Below, piece after piece: positions 8,679 to 17,510 of a stretch of 64,000 nt of DNA. The notes below the pieces were generated by a model that saw nothing but the letters and a program-made list of their open reading frames with translations, ran no database searches and had not been told where the DNA came from. The position numbers and the translations under genes were made by a program. The stretch's first letter is position 1. Each line of letters opens with the position of its first letter. Where the stretch lies: positions 186,001 through 250,000 of the forward strand of contig CAYYPH010000002.1 in assembly GCA_964473485.1 (NCBI GenBank). The letters run 5' to 3'. The DNA is from CAIVAT01 sp964473485 (GTDB taxonomy: Bacteria > Bacteroidota > Bacteroidia > Bacteroidales > FEN-979).

Positions 8679-9737
8679 TCAGATTTTTATAAAGCGGGCA
8701 GCTGTGGCCTTGAAATGGACCCAAACCACTCCCCCCACAGCCAGGCCCAGTCTGCGTAATGAAGATTGGGTGATCAAAGCATAGAACATTGTTCCGGTAT
8801 CCACACATACTTCTATGCCCCGGGGTGTCGGCTGGATTTCAGTGATGGTTCCCCGGAAGGAGTTTGCAGCACTTGAGATGACCGGCTCGTTGGCCAGCAG
8901 GATATCTTCTCCCCTGATGAGCACAAATCCCTCAGTTGCGTCGCATTCTTCCTGCAGCTGAATGGTCAGTCCCTCCTCGGTTTTTGCATTCATTCCATGC
9001 CCATCAGCGGTGGTTCTTACCCTGAAATAATTCCGGATACCGATAAAATGGGCAACAAAAGTGGTTGTAGGATGATGAAAAACCTCGTCAGGACTTCCTT
9101 CCTGGACGATCATCCCATTATCGACCACGGCGATGCGGGTCCCCAGCGCAAGCGCTTCCTCATAATCGTGGGTTACATGGACGATGGTTTGTCCGCGTTT
9201 ATGAATCTCTCTCAGCAGCGCCCTGATCTCGGATTTCAGCCTCGTATCAAGGGAGGCCAGCGGTTCATCAAGAAGGAGCACATCGGGTTGCTGCACCAGC
9301 GACCTGGCCAGGGCTACCCGCTGAAGTTCCCCTCCCGAGAGCGTCGCAGGCCTTCGGTCAAGCAGCGCCTTGATGCCCATCAGTGAAGCCATGCCGGTAA
9401 CTTTTTCCCGAATATCTTTTCTTTTACATTTCCTGCTTTTAAGCGGATAAGCGATATTGTCAAAAACATTCAGATGCGGAAAAATGGCATGATCCTGGAA
9501 CACGATTCCGACCTTGCGTTGCTGGATTTTTTGACGGGTAATGTCCGTGCCTCGAAAGAGAACCTCGCCTGAATCGGGACATATCAGGCCGGCGATGGTT
9601 TCGAGGATCATCGATTTTCCGGCGCCGGATTCACCAAGCAGAATGAAATAGTCGTTCTCCCTGACTGAAATGGAGACCTCGCGGAGTTGAAATCCCTGGT
9701 ATTTTTTACTGACCCTGTTCAGTTGAATTTGCATCAT
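8679..9737 (-). CDS. modC: Molybdate/tungstate ABC transporter, ATP-binding protein
   Basis: ATPase that drives oxyanion import through the ModB permease. The 352-residue protein has Walker A GESGAGKS (residues 35-42), the Q loop VGIVFQDHAIFPHLNV, the signature LSGGELQRVALARSL, Walker B DVLLLDEPLASLD and the switch histidine in IVHVTHDYEEA. The C-terminal 120 residues look like a TOBE-type regulatory domain (FVLIRGEDILL, NSFRGTITEI), which in this family binds oxyanion and limits transport. It lies 19 nt after modB. Specificity for molybdate or tungstate rests on the neighbours. Confidence 0.93.
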   Translation of the reverse strand: MMQIQLNRVSKKYQGFQLREVSISVRENDYFILLGESGAGKSMILETIAGLICPDSGEVLFRGTDITRQKIQQRKVGIVFQDHAIFPHLNVFDNIAYPLKSRKCKRKDIREKVTGMASLMGIKALLDRRPATLSGGELQRVALARSLVQQPDVLLLDEPLASLDTRLKSEIRALLREIHKRGQTIVHVTHDYEEALALGTRIAVVDNGMIVQEGSPDEVFHHPTTTFVAHFIGIRNYFRVRTTADGHGMNAKTEEGLTIQLQEECDATEGFVLIRGEDILLANEPVISSAANSFRGTITEIQPTPRGIEVCVDTGTMFYALITQSSLRRLGLAVGGVVWVHFKATAARFIKI

Positions 9738-9756
9738 TCCGGTTCATGTTTCACTT

Positions 9757-10545
9757 TTACTGTCGTCCTTCTTCCTTTTCCTTCGACAAATTTCTCAGAA
9801 AAATGAAAAGAGCCAGGGAGATCAGGATGAAAAGGACCGCCACGGGTCTTGCATATTTGAGCCCGAAAGCTCCGAATCTTTCATAGATTAGCACAGGGGT
9901 GACCATCGGATGATAGGCCACAACGATCACGGCCCCGAATTCGCTCATGCCCCGGGCAAACATCATAATAAGGCCAGACACGATATTCCTCCAGGCCAGC
10001 GGAAGCGTGATCGTAAAGAAAACCCTTGCGGGCGATGCACCAAGGGTTAAAGCCGCTTTCTCAAGCCTTTCCGGGACGCCTGCAAATCCATCCCGGGCAG
10101 CATTGATCAGGTAAGGGATGCTGACGAATGCCATGGCAATGGCAATTCCGGCAGGATTTCCCACGAAATTAAGCCCTACCGTCGATCCGGCCTGACCCAG
10201 CAGTGAATCCCTTGACACAAAGCCAAGTAGGGCAATGCCGGCTGCCGAATGGGGAATTACAACCGGAAGATCGATGATACCGGTGACCAGTTTTTTCATC
10301 GGGAATTGACTGCGGGCCAGTAACCAGGCCAGCGGGATCGCTGCAAATGCAAATACAATGGTTCCGGATACCGAGGTGATCACGGTCAGCCAGATGCTGC
10401 TCGTCACCTCCTCCTCACCGGCTGTTTGAAAAAGTTGTTGCGGGGTAGTGTTCAGAAAAAGACCGGCCAGCGGTGCAATGATAAACAGAAGCACCAGCCC
10501 ACCGAGAAAGGTAAAAACCAATTGCAGGGTTGAAATCTTCTTCAT
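9757..10545 (-). CDS. modB: Molybdate/tungstate ABC transporter permease
   Basis: Inner-membrane permease of 262 residues with about six hydrophobic segments, beginning LQLVFTFLGGLVLLFIIAPL. The EAA loop that contacts the ATPase is seen as EKAALTLGASPARVFFTITLPLA, and GMSEFGAVIVVAYHP is a segment typical of ModB/WtpB permeases. It is followed by modC after 19 nt. It resembles the WtpB/TupB branch as much as ModB, in keeping with the WtpA-type binding protein upstream. Confidence 0.92.
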   Translation of the reverse strand: MKKISTLQLVFTFLGGLVLLFIIAPLAGLFLNTTPQQLFQTAGEEEVTSSIWLTVITSVSGTIVFAFAAIPLAWLLARSQFPMKKLVTGIIDLPVVIPHSAAGIALLGFVSRDSLLGQAGSTVGLNFVGNPAGIAIAMAFVSIPYLINAARDGFAGVPERLEKAALTLGASPARVFFTITLPLAWRNIVSGLIMMFARGMSEFGAVIVVAYHPMVTPVLIYERFGAFGLKYARPVAVLFILISLALFIFLRNLSKEKEEGRQ

Positions 10546-10600
10546 GATTTAAGTTGCGGTTCAACAACGCATCCTGACATACTATGTTGCCTGCCGGCGA

Positions 10601-11689
10601 TCATTTATTCAGCCGATCAACACGGATCTCCGACAAGGCCTTGATCGCCCGGTCGGAAAAGAAGTCGCACGAAGGGAAAATCCGGAATTTACCTCCGTCC
10701 TTTTCTTCCGGGCAGGGCACTATCAGGATCTCTGCCTGGTCGTTACGGTTGACTATTTCACTCATCGTATAGACCGAGCGGTATCCATCGATTCCTGCCA
10801 GAACCACCAGTCCTTGTTTAAGGGCGGCTCTGTCAACCCTGATCTTGCTGCCCAGATACTCCTTCAGGTATATCCCTGAAAACGGCTGAGTGCTGTGAAT
10901 CCCTCTGCCTTTGCCATAAAAAACAGTGTGAAGTGTCTGGGTCTGATACCCTGTGGGCAATGTGGCAATGCTTTCTATCCTTTTTTCATCTTGAAAAAGA
11001 TCAAATTTTTCCGAAACCAGGGGGGATAATTCACGGTTGATAGCGTATTTCCGTCTGTAAGAATGTACCGTGATCCTGACAGGGCTGGAGATATTCCTTT
11101 CTGTGATCAGATCGCCGACAACCACCAGTTTGCTCTCGGCCGGCAAGGGCCAGAGATCTTTTGTCTTGCTGGGTACGATCCGCATCACGTGACTGGCAAT
11201 GATGGAGTTATGAAGGAAGTTCGGATAGAAGATCTCTCCCCAGCTCAGAACTACTTTGTCGCCCTTATCATTCTCGATGGTAACATATACATCGATGATC
11301 GGCTTGAACTCTGCAGCGTTACTTTTTTTCAGGATCCTGTCATTCAGGATGTCAAACAGCGAATAACCATCATAACGGTAGGCGCCAATGAAGCGATTGT
11401 CCGTACCTCCGGTTAGGAGAGCCTCTTTTACAATGACCGTGCGAAGCGGGAGTTTTGAAAATTCAACCTTTCCCGGATTTTCAACTTCCCCGTCCACATA
11501 GAGATCCTTCATTGGTAGTTTATAAACCGGTTCATTGTCATAAAAATTATTGTTGAGGTCTGATTTGTCGGGAACAAATCCCGCATCGACCGTAAGATTT
11601 TCGTTTTTATTCACAACCACAGGTTTTTGTTGGCCAAGGGCTGTTTGTAAAATTAAGAGGAATAGCATTAATATGGTCAGTTTTCTCAT
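10601..11689 (-). CDS. Secreted protein with sulfite-oxidase-like (molybdopterin-binding) fold, cofactor residues not seen
   Basis: A 362-residue protein with a signal peptide (MRKLTILMLFLLILQTALGQ). Two similar halves can be seen. Residues of about 60-180 read VDGEVENPGKVEFSKLP, then AYRYDGYSLFDILND, and residues of about 200-350 contain HSTQPFSGIYLKEYLGSK and LVVLAGIDGYRSVYTMSEI. These match the pattern of the oxidoreductase molybdopterin-binding domain (substrate strand, G.pL.dlL, then DGY...l.l.e). The Cys that binds molybdenum in sulfite oxidases is not visible in the equivalent place, so this is probably a non-catalytic relative. It lies between the TonB-dependent receptor (25 nt) and modB (55 nt), suggesting a periplasmic role in metal or pterin handling. 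The fold call is from motif memory, not a search. Confidence 0.55.
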   Translation of the reverse strand: MRKLTILMLFLLILQTALGQQKPVVVNKNENLTVDAGFVPDKSDLNNNFYDNEPVYKLPMKDLYVDGEVENPGKVEFSKLPLRTVIVKEALLTGGTDNRFIGAYRYDGYSLFDILNDRILKKSNAAEFKPIIDVYVTIENDKGDKVVLSWGEIFYPNFLHNSIIASHVMRIVPSKTKDLWPLPAESKLVVVGDLITERNISSPVRITVHSYRRKYAINRELSPLVSEKFDLFQDEKRIESIATLPTGYQTQTLHTVFYGKGRGIHSTQPFSGIYLKEYLGSKIRVDRAALKQGLVVLAGIDGYRSVYTMSEIVNRNDQAEILIVPCPEEKDGGKFRIFPSCDFFSDRAIKALSEIRVDRLNK

Positions 11690-11714
11690 CTTGTCATATT
11701 TTATTTGGATTGGG

Positions 11715-14126
11715 TTAAAATTTTACGGTCAGTTCCGCGGTGATCATCCGGCCGGGACTTTGCTGTAACCGGTCGTCAACATAGATCACATCGAACAGAT
11801 TATCAATATTCACTGCCACCGTAAGATGGTTGAAGAAGGTATGCCAGCATCTGAGTCCTGCTGTTTGATACGCAGGATACTTTGCTGTTTCGAGGTATGG
11901 ATCCACCTCATTTTCATCGTTTATCCAACGGGTTCCTATGAATTTCCACAACAGGTTGACATTAACATATTTATTTGTGAATTTCAGCGTGGCAACGGCC
12001 TTATTGGCCGGTACATCGGTTAGAAATTTACCGTTCAGATCCTTGTCGACCGCAGTGTCGTAGGGGGTGAAATGGCTTATCACTGAATGGTTGAAGGTGT
12101 AACTGGCCGACAAATCCAGCCATCTGAAAATGGCGACATCGGCTTCAACCTCAAATCCGGCGATATCTACACTGCTGATGTTCTGTTTAATGAATACCGG
12201 GGCAAGTTTGTATCCCATGTTCACCGAGTCGCCGGTGCTGACGTAATACATGAAGTTCCGCCCCATAGAATAATAAACACTTGGAGCCAGGTGAATCTTT
12301 TCGAACAACAGCATGTCCGCCCCGACCTCGATGTTGTCCAGAACTTCCGGCTTCAGCCCCGGATTGGCCACCTTGAATCCATTCCTCATTTTTCCGGTCC
12401 TGCAAAGATCATCCAGGTTTGGAGCCCGGAACCCCCTTCCGAGTGTCAGGTAAACCCTGGTCTGGGGAGAGAACCGGTACTGGAACGACAGTTTTGGATC
12501 GGCCTGAAACCATTCCTTCCGGGGATATAGACTGTCCTGATAATCAACAAGGTACTGAATGGCGTAAGAGGGATCATCGATCCTGAAACTTCCGTCATGG
12601 AAAATGGCCCAGTTCACCCGTAATCCCGGAATGATTGTCAGTTTTTCATTAAAAAGGGTTATCTCATCCTGTACGAAAGCGGCGAAGGTGTTCATTTTTC
12701 CCTTATTGGAGATGACGTCGGTGGAGGTGTAATAAACATCCTGGCCGTCGACACTGCCGCCCTGATACTCCAAACCTGCCGTGAAATGCTGGACTCTGCC
12801 TGCCGGGAACTTCAGCTGCAGTCTTGCGCCCTGATCGACCCGGTCGGACCGGACCAGGTAGAGCGTGTACTCACCCTCATTCATGGCCTCATTCAGCCTT
12901 TCGAAATGTTCATTCTGGTTCCAGATCAAAAGATCCCAGCGGATTTTACCGGCACCTCCCCGGTATCTGCCGGATACCTGCAAGGTCTTGTGACGTTCAT
13001 ATGCCCCGTCAACCTCATAAACCTGTACACCACGACCCCGTTTGTCGTTGAAAAAATTGGTCCGTACCTCCATCTGGTTCAGTGAGTCAAACCGGTAGCC
13101 TGCTTTTCCCCCGATATTGATCTCCCTGAAAAAGTTGTTGACATAAAACGTGTCCGATTTTTCAAGATATTCCGGGATCTCCGCGTTATAACCATCGCTC
13201 CGGCGATAGAAACCCTGCAACCCGTAATAGAATTGCTGAGGCCTGCGGCCGACCGGAACCCTGCCTGCAACCTGATAACGGATTCCTGCCGTGTTAAAAG
13301 TACCATAATCAATGGTGGCAGTTCCTGAGATTTTTCTGACTGGATTGCGGGTGATGATGTTGATCACGCCACCCATCGCGCTGCTGCCGTATTTGGCACT
13401 TCCCGGGCCTTTACTGACTTCGATCCGGTCCACGTTGTCACGGTTGATCAGGTTCCAGTTCACGGAACCCTGGTCGGCCTTGTTCAACGGCACATCGTCG
13501 AGCAGCACGAGAGTCCTCCCCTGATCTGAGCCGCTCAGACCACGCATCGATACGACCGTGTTGTTGCTGAAACTGCCCATGGTGGTCGAAAGATTGACGC
13601 CAGGCAGGTAATCCAGTACGGCTGTGATATTCTGACCTGGTGTATTGCTGATGCTGGCGGCCGAAATGATCTCCATCCTCAGGGGTGCATTCATCGTGGC
13701 CTGCCTGAAACGGTTGTCGGTGATCTCAACCTCTGCCGCCTCCATGATCTTCGGGATCATCCTGATATCGAGTGTAACCTGCCAGATGTTTTTTGTTTGT
13801 ACGACCCTGGTTTCGGTGAAATAACCCACAAAAGAGATGGTCAGCCGGATTCTGCCCTCGGGAAGACCTGAAAGTAAAAAACTGCCTCCTTCATCAGAGT
13901 AAACTCCCAATCCCGATTCCCTGATCAGTATATGGGCGCCCGGCAGGGGTTTGCGCGTGAGTGAGTCGGTTATGATACCCCTGACCGACCTTCCCGGTTG
14001 CGCCTGGCAAACAGAAAAAAGAACCGGCAGAAGCAGGATCGGTATCAGTAATCCTGGTCTTCTGCCGGGACTTATTATTTTGGTAAAAACAGTGTTCAAG
14101 ATTAACAGAAAGAAAACGGCAAACAA
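11715..14126 (-). CDS. TonB-dependent receptor, candidate outer-membrane molybdate/tungstate importer
   Basis: Outer-membrane receptor of about 800 residues. After a signal sequence ending near LLLPVLFSVCQA comes a carboxypeptidase-regulatory-like domain (VRGIITDSLTRKPLPGAHILIRESGLGVYSDEGG and so on), then a plug domain (GQNITAVLDYLPGVNL, SMRGLSGSDQGRTLVLLDDVPL, VDRIEVSKGPGSAKYGSSAMGGVINI) and a 22-strand-type barrel ending MITAELTVKF. The family imports metal complexes, cobalamin, sugars or peptides with TonB energy. Here it sits inside the Mo/W run, so molybdate, tungstate or a complex of them is the inferred cargo. No ATG is found at the 5' end; TTG at 14126 is the furthest start, 4 nt after the preceding gene, and another TTG at 14100 is possible. 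Confidence 0.85.
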   Translation of the reverse strand: MFAVFFLLILNTVFTKIISPGRRPGLLIPILLLPVLFSVCQAQPGRSVRGIITDSLTRKPLPGAHILIRESGLGVYSDEGGSFLLSGLPEGRIRLTISFVGYFTETRVVQTKNIWQVTLDIRMIPKIMEAAEVEITDNRFRQATMNAPLRMEIISAASISNTPGQNITAVLDYLPGVNLSTTMGSFSNNTVVSMRGLSGSDQGRTLVLLDDVPLNKADQGSVNWNLINRDNVDRIEVSKGPGSAKYGSSAMGGVINIITRNPVRKISGTATIDYGTFNTAGIRYQVAGRVPVGRRPQQFYYGLQGFYRRSDGYNAEIPEYLEKSDTFYVNNFFREINIGGKAGYRFDSLNQMEVRTNFFNDKRGRGVQVYEVDGAYERHKTLQVSGRYRGGAGKIRWDLLIWNQNEHFERLNEAMNEGEYTLYLVRSDRVDQGARLQLKFPAGRVQHFTAGLEYQGGSVDGQDVYYTSTDVISNKGKMNTFAAFVQDEITLFNEKLTIIPGLRVNWAIFHDGSFRIDDPSYAIQYLVDYQDSLYPRKEWFQADPKLSFQYRFSPQTRVYLTLGRGFRAPNLDDLCRTGKMRNGFKVANPGLKPEVLDNIEVGADMLLFEKIHLAPSVYYSMGRNFMYYVSTGDSVNMGYKLAPVFIKQNISSVDIAGFEVEADVAIFRWLDLSASYTFNHSVISHFTPYDTAVDKDLNGKFLTDVPANKAVATLKFTNKYVNVNLLWKFIGTRWINDENEVDPYLETAKYPAYQTAGLRCWHTFFNHLTVAVNIDNLFDVIYVDDRLQQSPGRMITAELTVKF

Positions 14127-14130
14127 TTGC

Positions 14131-15000
14131 CTATTGAATGATTAAACGTGTAACGACTTCACGGTCATCGTCCTTTACTTTTGCTTTCACAAAGTATGAA
14201 CCAGCGGCTGCCCCCGGGACAGAAACCTTTATTATCGTTCCTTCGGCTTTCACGATCTGAATGACCTTGCCACCGGCGTCGATGATGCTGATCTGTGTAA
14301 GCGGTTCGGATGAATGAAGCGTAAACGAACCCTGGTTGGGATTCGGAATCACCTGCAGTTTGCTGTTGTAGATGATTTCCTCATTACCGGTCGGAGCTGT
14401 GGCGATCACAACGATGTCATCGATCATCGAAACACCGGTGGCGGCAACCGTATCACCATTGATATCGTCGTTTGAACGCATGATCCAGCGGATGTAGATG
14501 GAGCTTGACCCGGGACTGGTGATCGGAACGGGGAGCTCATTGATCACCCCGGTTGTCCAGTCACCGGCTACCGTGATCTCACTGTCGGGAACATCTTCAT
14601 AGGTGGTACTGCTGAGTCGCCATTGCAGTTTGAAATCTTTGGGCCCGCCAAGGGTTGGGTCACTTTTCTGTTTCGAGGAGACCTTGAAGTTGCTGTAACC
14701 GTTTGCCTTGAATTTGATTGACCAGAATTTTGACTCCGACCCGTTGTCCCAGTTGGGGGTTGCGGCGGCATAGGTAGTGGGTCCGTCGGCAAAGAAAATG
14801 GTGTTGATGGTCGAATCGCTGGTCGGGCTGAGTGCCATCTGAAGCCTTATGTCATAGGTTTTGTTCTGGGTGGTCCCGAGGTTGGCATTCAGGCTGTCGG
14901 GGCCTGAATTGACCGGGAATGTCCATCCGGTAATGGTTTCCTGGGCTATCATAGCTCCGGAAAAGAGAAGAGCAAAGATTATTGGTAAAACTTTTTTCAT
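14131..15000 (-). CDS. T9SS-exported protein with type A C-terminal sorting domain
   Basis: A 289-residue protein with signal peptide MKKVLPIIFALLFSGAMIAQ and a C-terminal T9SS sorting domain of about 75 residues (LQVIPNPNQGSFTLHSSEP, then IIDAGGKVIQ, GSYFVKAKVKDDDREVVTRLIIQ). The middle is a beta-rich region with no family I recognise. The sorting domain indicates export across the outer membrane and cleavage by a PorU-type sortase such as those at 34682-41967. It lies 4 nt before the TonB-dependent receptor, so a surface role in feeding that receptor is possible but unproven. Confidence 0.75.
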   Translation of the reverse strand: MKKVLPIIFALLFSGAMIAQETITGWTFPVNSGPDSLNANLGTTQNKTYDIRLQMALSPTSDSTINTIFFADGPTTYAAATPNWDNGSESKFWSIKFKANGYSNFKVSSKQKSDPTLGGPKDFKLQWRLSSTTYEDVPDSEITVAGDWTTGVINELPVPITSPGSSSIYIRWIMRSNDDINGDTVAATGVSMIDDIVVIATAPTGNEEIIYNSKLQVIPNPNQGSFTLHSSEPLTQISIIDAGGKVIQIVKAEGTIIKVSVPGAAAGSYFVKAKVKDDDREVVTRLIIQ

Positions 15001-15077
15001 AATGTTGGTTTTTAAGGTTAATAAATGTTGTTAATAATGCGGCAGGGTATAGTAAGGATTGTTATCGACCGTGTCTG

Positions 15078-15980
15078 TTATTGCTGGATTTTCATCGAGA
15101 AGGTGATCTTGCCGGCAGGATCGTGATCGGCTGCTAATACTTTGATAAGTCCTTTCTTTCCACCTGCTGTCAGGAACGGGATAACTTCTCCCGGTGCAGC
15201 CCATTTGAATTTCCGTTTTCCCCACACATCATCGTACGACATGATCAGGAGGCTGTCATTATGACAGGCGTCGAAAACAGCAGGTGGTACAGGATCGGTG
15301 TCGACACTGATATCCCATTTCGTATATCTTTTTGTTGCCCAGTTTTCAATATCCGGGTAATATTCCGTGATCCCCCCACCTGTCTCACCGGGTGATGAGA
15401 AGGTAGGTGAGGGGAGTTCGTCATCCTCATAAAAATAGGCGGCTATATCGATGGAGTCGGGGAACATCGCGGCAGTGTCTTTACTGAATACCCTGCCGGT
15501 GAGTGCATTGCAGAAGGGTCCGATGATAGCATTGTTCTGATAACCCAACGTAATATTGTTGAATTCATAAATGCCGCCCCACGCGCTGTTCGGATCCTTG
15601 TACAGGGTTATTGCCGTAGTAGCAAACTGCCGGTTCCGGTCCATCACCTGAAAGGTCCAACGTGCTTCGGCTTCGACACTCTGGAAAAAGGTTTCATTAA
15701 CCGAGAAGCCGGTTGAATTCAGACCAGAATCAAGCATGACTTTCACCGATCCGTCGGGCATGATTTTCTTGACAACAAAGTTCGTGATGTTGGCATCATT
15801 GCCTGAGGCTGAAATACCGAAATAGAGACGGCCGCCTACCGGGACCACCGATTTGTCAGCCGTATAAGCTGGCCCGGTATTCAGGGTTATCACGGGGGGC
15901 GACGGATTTTCGTCTTTCTTGCATGAAACTGCCGCAATCAGCAGGATCAGGACAAGGAAGTGAAGTTTTTTTCTTTTCAT
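15078..15980 (-). CDS. Lipoprotein of unknown function in the Mo/W run
   Basis: A 300-residue protein starting MKRKKLHFLVLILLIAAVSC, an SPII signal with lipid-attachment Cys followed by KKDENPSPP. The rest is beta-rich with an Ig-like look. I recognise no family. It precedes the T9SS protein by 77 nt and the TonB-dependent receptor beyond it, and follows the oxyanion-binding protein by about 130 nt. Position suggests an outer-membrane or periplasmic partner of the receptor, in the way surface lipoproteins accompany TonB-dependent receptors in other Bacteroidota loci. Confidence 0.6.
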   Translation of the reverse strand: MKRKKLHFLVLILLIAAVSCKKDENPSPPVITLNTGPAYTADKSVVPVGGRLYFGISASGNDANITNFVVKKIMPDGSVKVMLDSGLNSTGFSVNETFFQSVEAEARWTFQVMDRNRQFATTAITLYKDPNSAWGGIYEFNNITLGYQNNAIIGPFCNALTGRVFSKDTAAMFPDSIDIAAYFYEDDELPSPTFSSPGETGGGITEYYPDIENWATKRYTKWDISVDTDPVPPAVFDACHNDSLLIMSYDDVWGKRKFKWAAPGEVIPFLTAGGKKGLIKVLAADHDPAGKITFSMKIQQ

Positions 15981-16110
15981 AACATTTGGTTTTATTCAAG
16001 GCATTGATGGTTTATACAAAGGATCGGTGACATTAGTCTGATATCGTTAGGTTTTTCCGTGCATGTCGCATATGTGTCGTACTCACTTCGGTTTGAACAC
16101 CTCCAAGGAT

Positions 16111-17082
16111 TTATGGTTTGACAAATGGTTTCAACATGTCGGGAATCTTCCCGTAGTTGTTGTTTTGCTGGGGAATTAAGGATGGCTGACCATGTTTTCT
16201 CATGATTTTCATCCCTTTTCCGGGCGAAAGCATGAATTGTAAAAATGCTGCGGCGGCGGTTTTGTTGGGCGCATCCGACAGCATGGTGATTCCGTAGATC
16301 ATGGGTTCACCCCTCATGGTCTCCTTCTCTCGCGGCGATTTGCCGTTAATGGTTACGCTGGCCAAATGATAAAGATTGGTGAGTGAAGGGTTCCTGAGAT
16401 TTATTTCGTCAGGCAGTTCGAGGTACCTGAGATGATGCTGGACGGCTAACGATTTGTAGATGAAAATGTAATCGAGGGCATTCGCCTCGAGCAAAGCCAC
16501 CAGATCGACCTCTTTGGGTCGCATGTAATTCCGGTCCTTGTTCATCAAACGCGAAGCAAGGCCGGGCAGGCGATAATGCTTTTCGGCCAGCTGCATGGTC
16601 ATGACCGACCTGTATCCGCAGGGATCGGAATTAGGATCAGACCTTCCGTAAGCCACATCTTTCCTGAGCAGGATCTCGTGCCAGTTGTTCCGGGTGATCT
16701 GCCCGGCGTATCTTGATGAGCCGGTGAAAACGATGGCCATTTCATTGGATGCAAATTGGATATTCCAGGCGGCATATTCAGGAATGAGCATTTTATCGAT
16801 CACCTTGTAATCGGATGATGCCATGATGTCGCAGGGTTTATGCAGGTCCGTGATCTTGCGGGCACATTCAACGCTGCCGGCTGCCTCAAGCAGAATGGTA
16901 AGGCCTGGATGAAGTTTTTTAAATTCGGCTGCTATTTCCTTCATTGGCGTCGCCAGACTTCCTGCATGGAAAACGATCAGGTTGCCCTGCAGCACAGGCC
17001 CTTGATTTTGCGACAAGAGTTGTGATGTCATTGAGAAAAAAGCAGCTATCAGCAGGAGATATTTTCTCATAACCAGATACAT
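16111..17082 (-). CDS. wtpA: Tungstate/molybdate-binding protein, WtpA type
   Basis: Periplasmic solute-binding protein of the ABC importer whose permease and ATPase are encoded further downstream. After a signal sequence (MRKYLLLIAAFFSMTSQLLSQ) the mature protein opens with LIVFHAGSLATPMKEI and continues with EAAGSVECARKITDLHKPCD and YGRSDPNSDPCGYRSVMTMQL, all hallmarks of the WtpA/ModA oxyanion-binding family. This branch is closer to the archaeal WtpA type than to E. coli ModA. I start at ATG 17082, which has AGGAAC upstream and leaves 4 nt after the regulator gene; ATG 17070 would also keep the signal peptide. Longer in-frame starts would overlap the regulator. Confidence 0.9.
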   Translation of the reverse strand: MYLVMRKYLLLIAAFFSMTSQLLSQNQGPVLQGNLIVFHAGSLATPMKEIAAEFKKLHPGLTILLEAAGSVECARKITDLHKPCDIMASSDYKVIDKMLIPEYAAWNIQFASNEMAIVFTGSSRYAGQITRNNWHEILLRKDVAYGRSDPNSDPCGYRSVMTMQLAEKHYRLPGLASRLMNKDRNYMRPKEVDLVALLEANALDYIFIYKSLAVQHHLRYLELPDEINLRNPSLTNLYHLASVTINGKSPREKETMRGEPMIYGITMLSDAPNKTAAAAFLQFMLSPGKGMKIMRKHGQPSLIPQQNNNYGKIPDMLKPFVKP

Positions 17083-17086
17083 GCCA

Positions 17087-17464
17087 TCAGTTCCTGAGAT
17101 CTTCAATGAATTTCTCAAATCCTTGCTGTATCTGGTTGTCGATGTTCTGATGAAAAGCATCGAACGCATTGACCAGTTTCCTACCTTCAGGTGTCAGCAT
17201 GGTCCGACCCCCGTCGCTTCCTCCTCTGTGTTTTTCCAGCAGTGGGAAGCCGAAGAACTTCTCAATCTTTCTCAGGTTGCCCCAGGTACGCCGGTACGTG
17301 TATCCAAGGGCATCACACGCCGCCTTGATGGAACCCTTCTCTTCAATCAGCTTCAGCATTTTCCACTTGCCATCACCAAGAATGCCCTCCTCTTTTTCAT
17401 CGGCCATCCAGATCTTATAATGAAGTCTGATATGCGAAAGCTTGTTTTGGAATTTATCCGACAT
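17087..17464 (-). CDS. ModE-like winged-helix transcription regulator
   Basis: A 125-residue protein consisting only of the DNA-binding half of ModE: GDGKWKMLKLIEEKGSIKAA, a helix-turn-helix with ALGYTYRRTWGNLRKIEKFFG, then the wing GGSDGGRTMLTPEGRKL. The oxyanion-sensing TOBE repeats found in E. coli ModE are absent, as in many stand-alone relatives. It is the first gene of the twelve-gene Mo/W run and ends 4 nt before the oxyanion-binding protein. A perfect palindrome between its -7 box and its start codon may be its own binding site. How it senses the metal is unclear from the sequence. Confidence 0.88.
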   Translation of the reverse strand: MSDKFQNKLSHIRLHYKIWMADEKEEGILGDGKWKMLKLIEEKGSIKAACDALGYTYRRTWGNLRKIEKFFGFPLLEKHRGGSDGGRTMLTPEGRKLVNAFDAFHQNIDNQIQQGFEKFIEDLRN

Positions 17465-17481
17465 GCTGTAATAAGGTATTT

Positions 17482-17498
17482 ATGATTTGAAAAATCAT
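17482..17498. promoter_or_regulatory. Palindrome in the leader of the Mo/W run, candidate operator
   Basis: ATGATTT-GAA-AAATCAT is a perfect 7-bp inverted repeat with a 3-nt spacer. It lies just downstream of the putative -7 box and 18 nt before the regulator start, a good place for repression. It does not match the E. coli ModE site, and no second copy was looked for beyond the window. Confidence 0.45.
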
Positions 17499-17510
17499 GT
17501 TATCAATCTG

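Noticed and set aside
8650..8808. N-terminal extension of MoeA by 53 residues
   Set aside because: The extra residues have no MoeA similarity, are rich in Cys/Gly/Pro and overlap the end of modC; the ATG at 8649 matches the family start.
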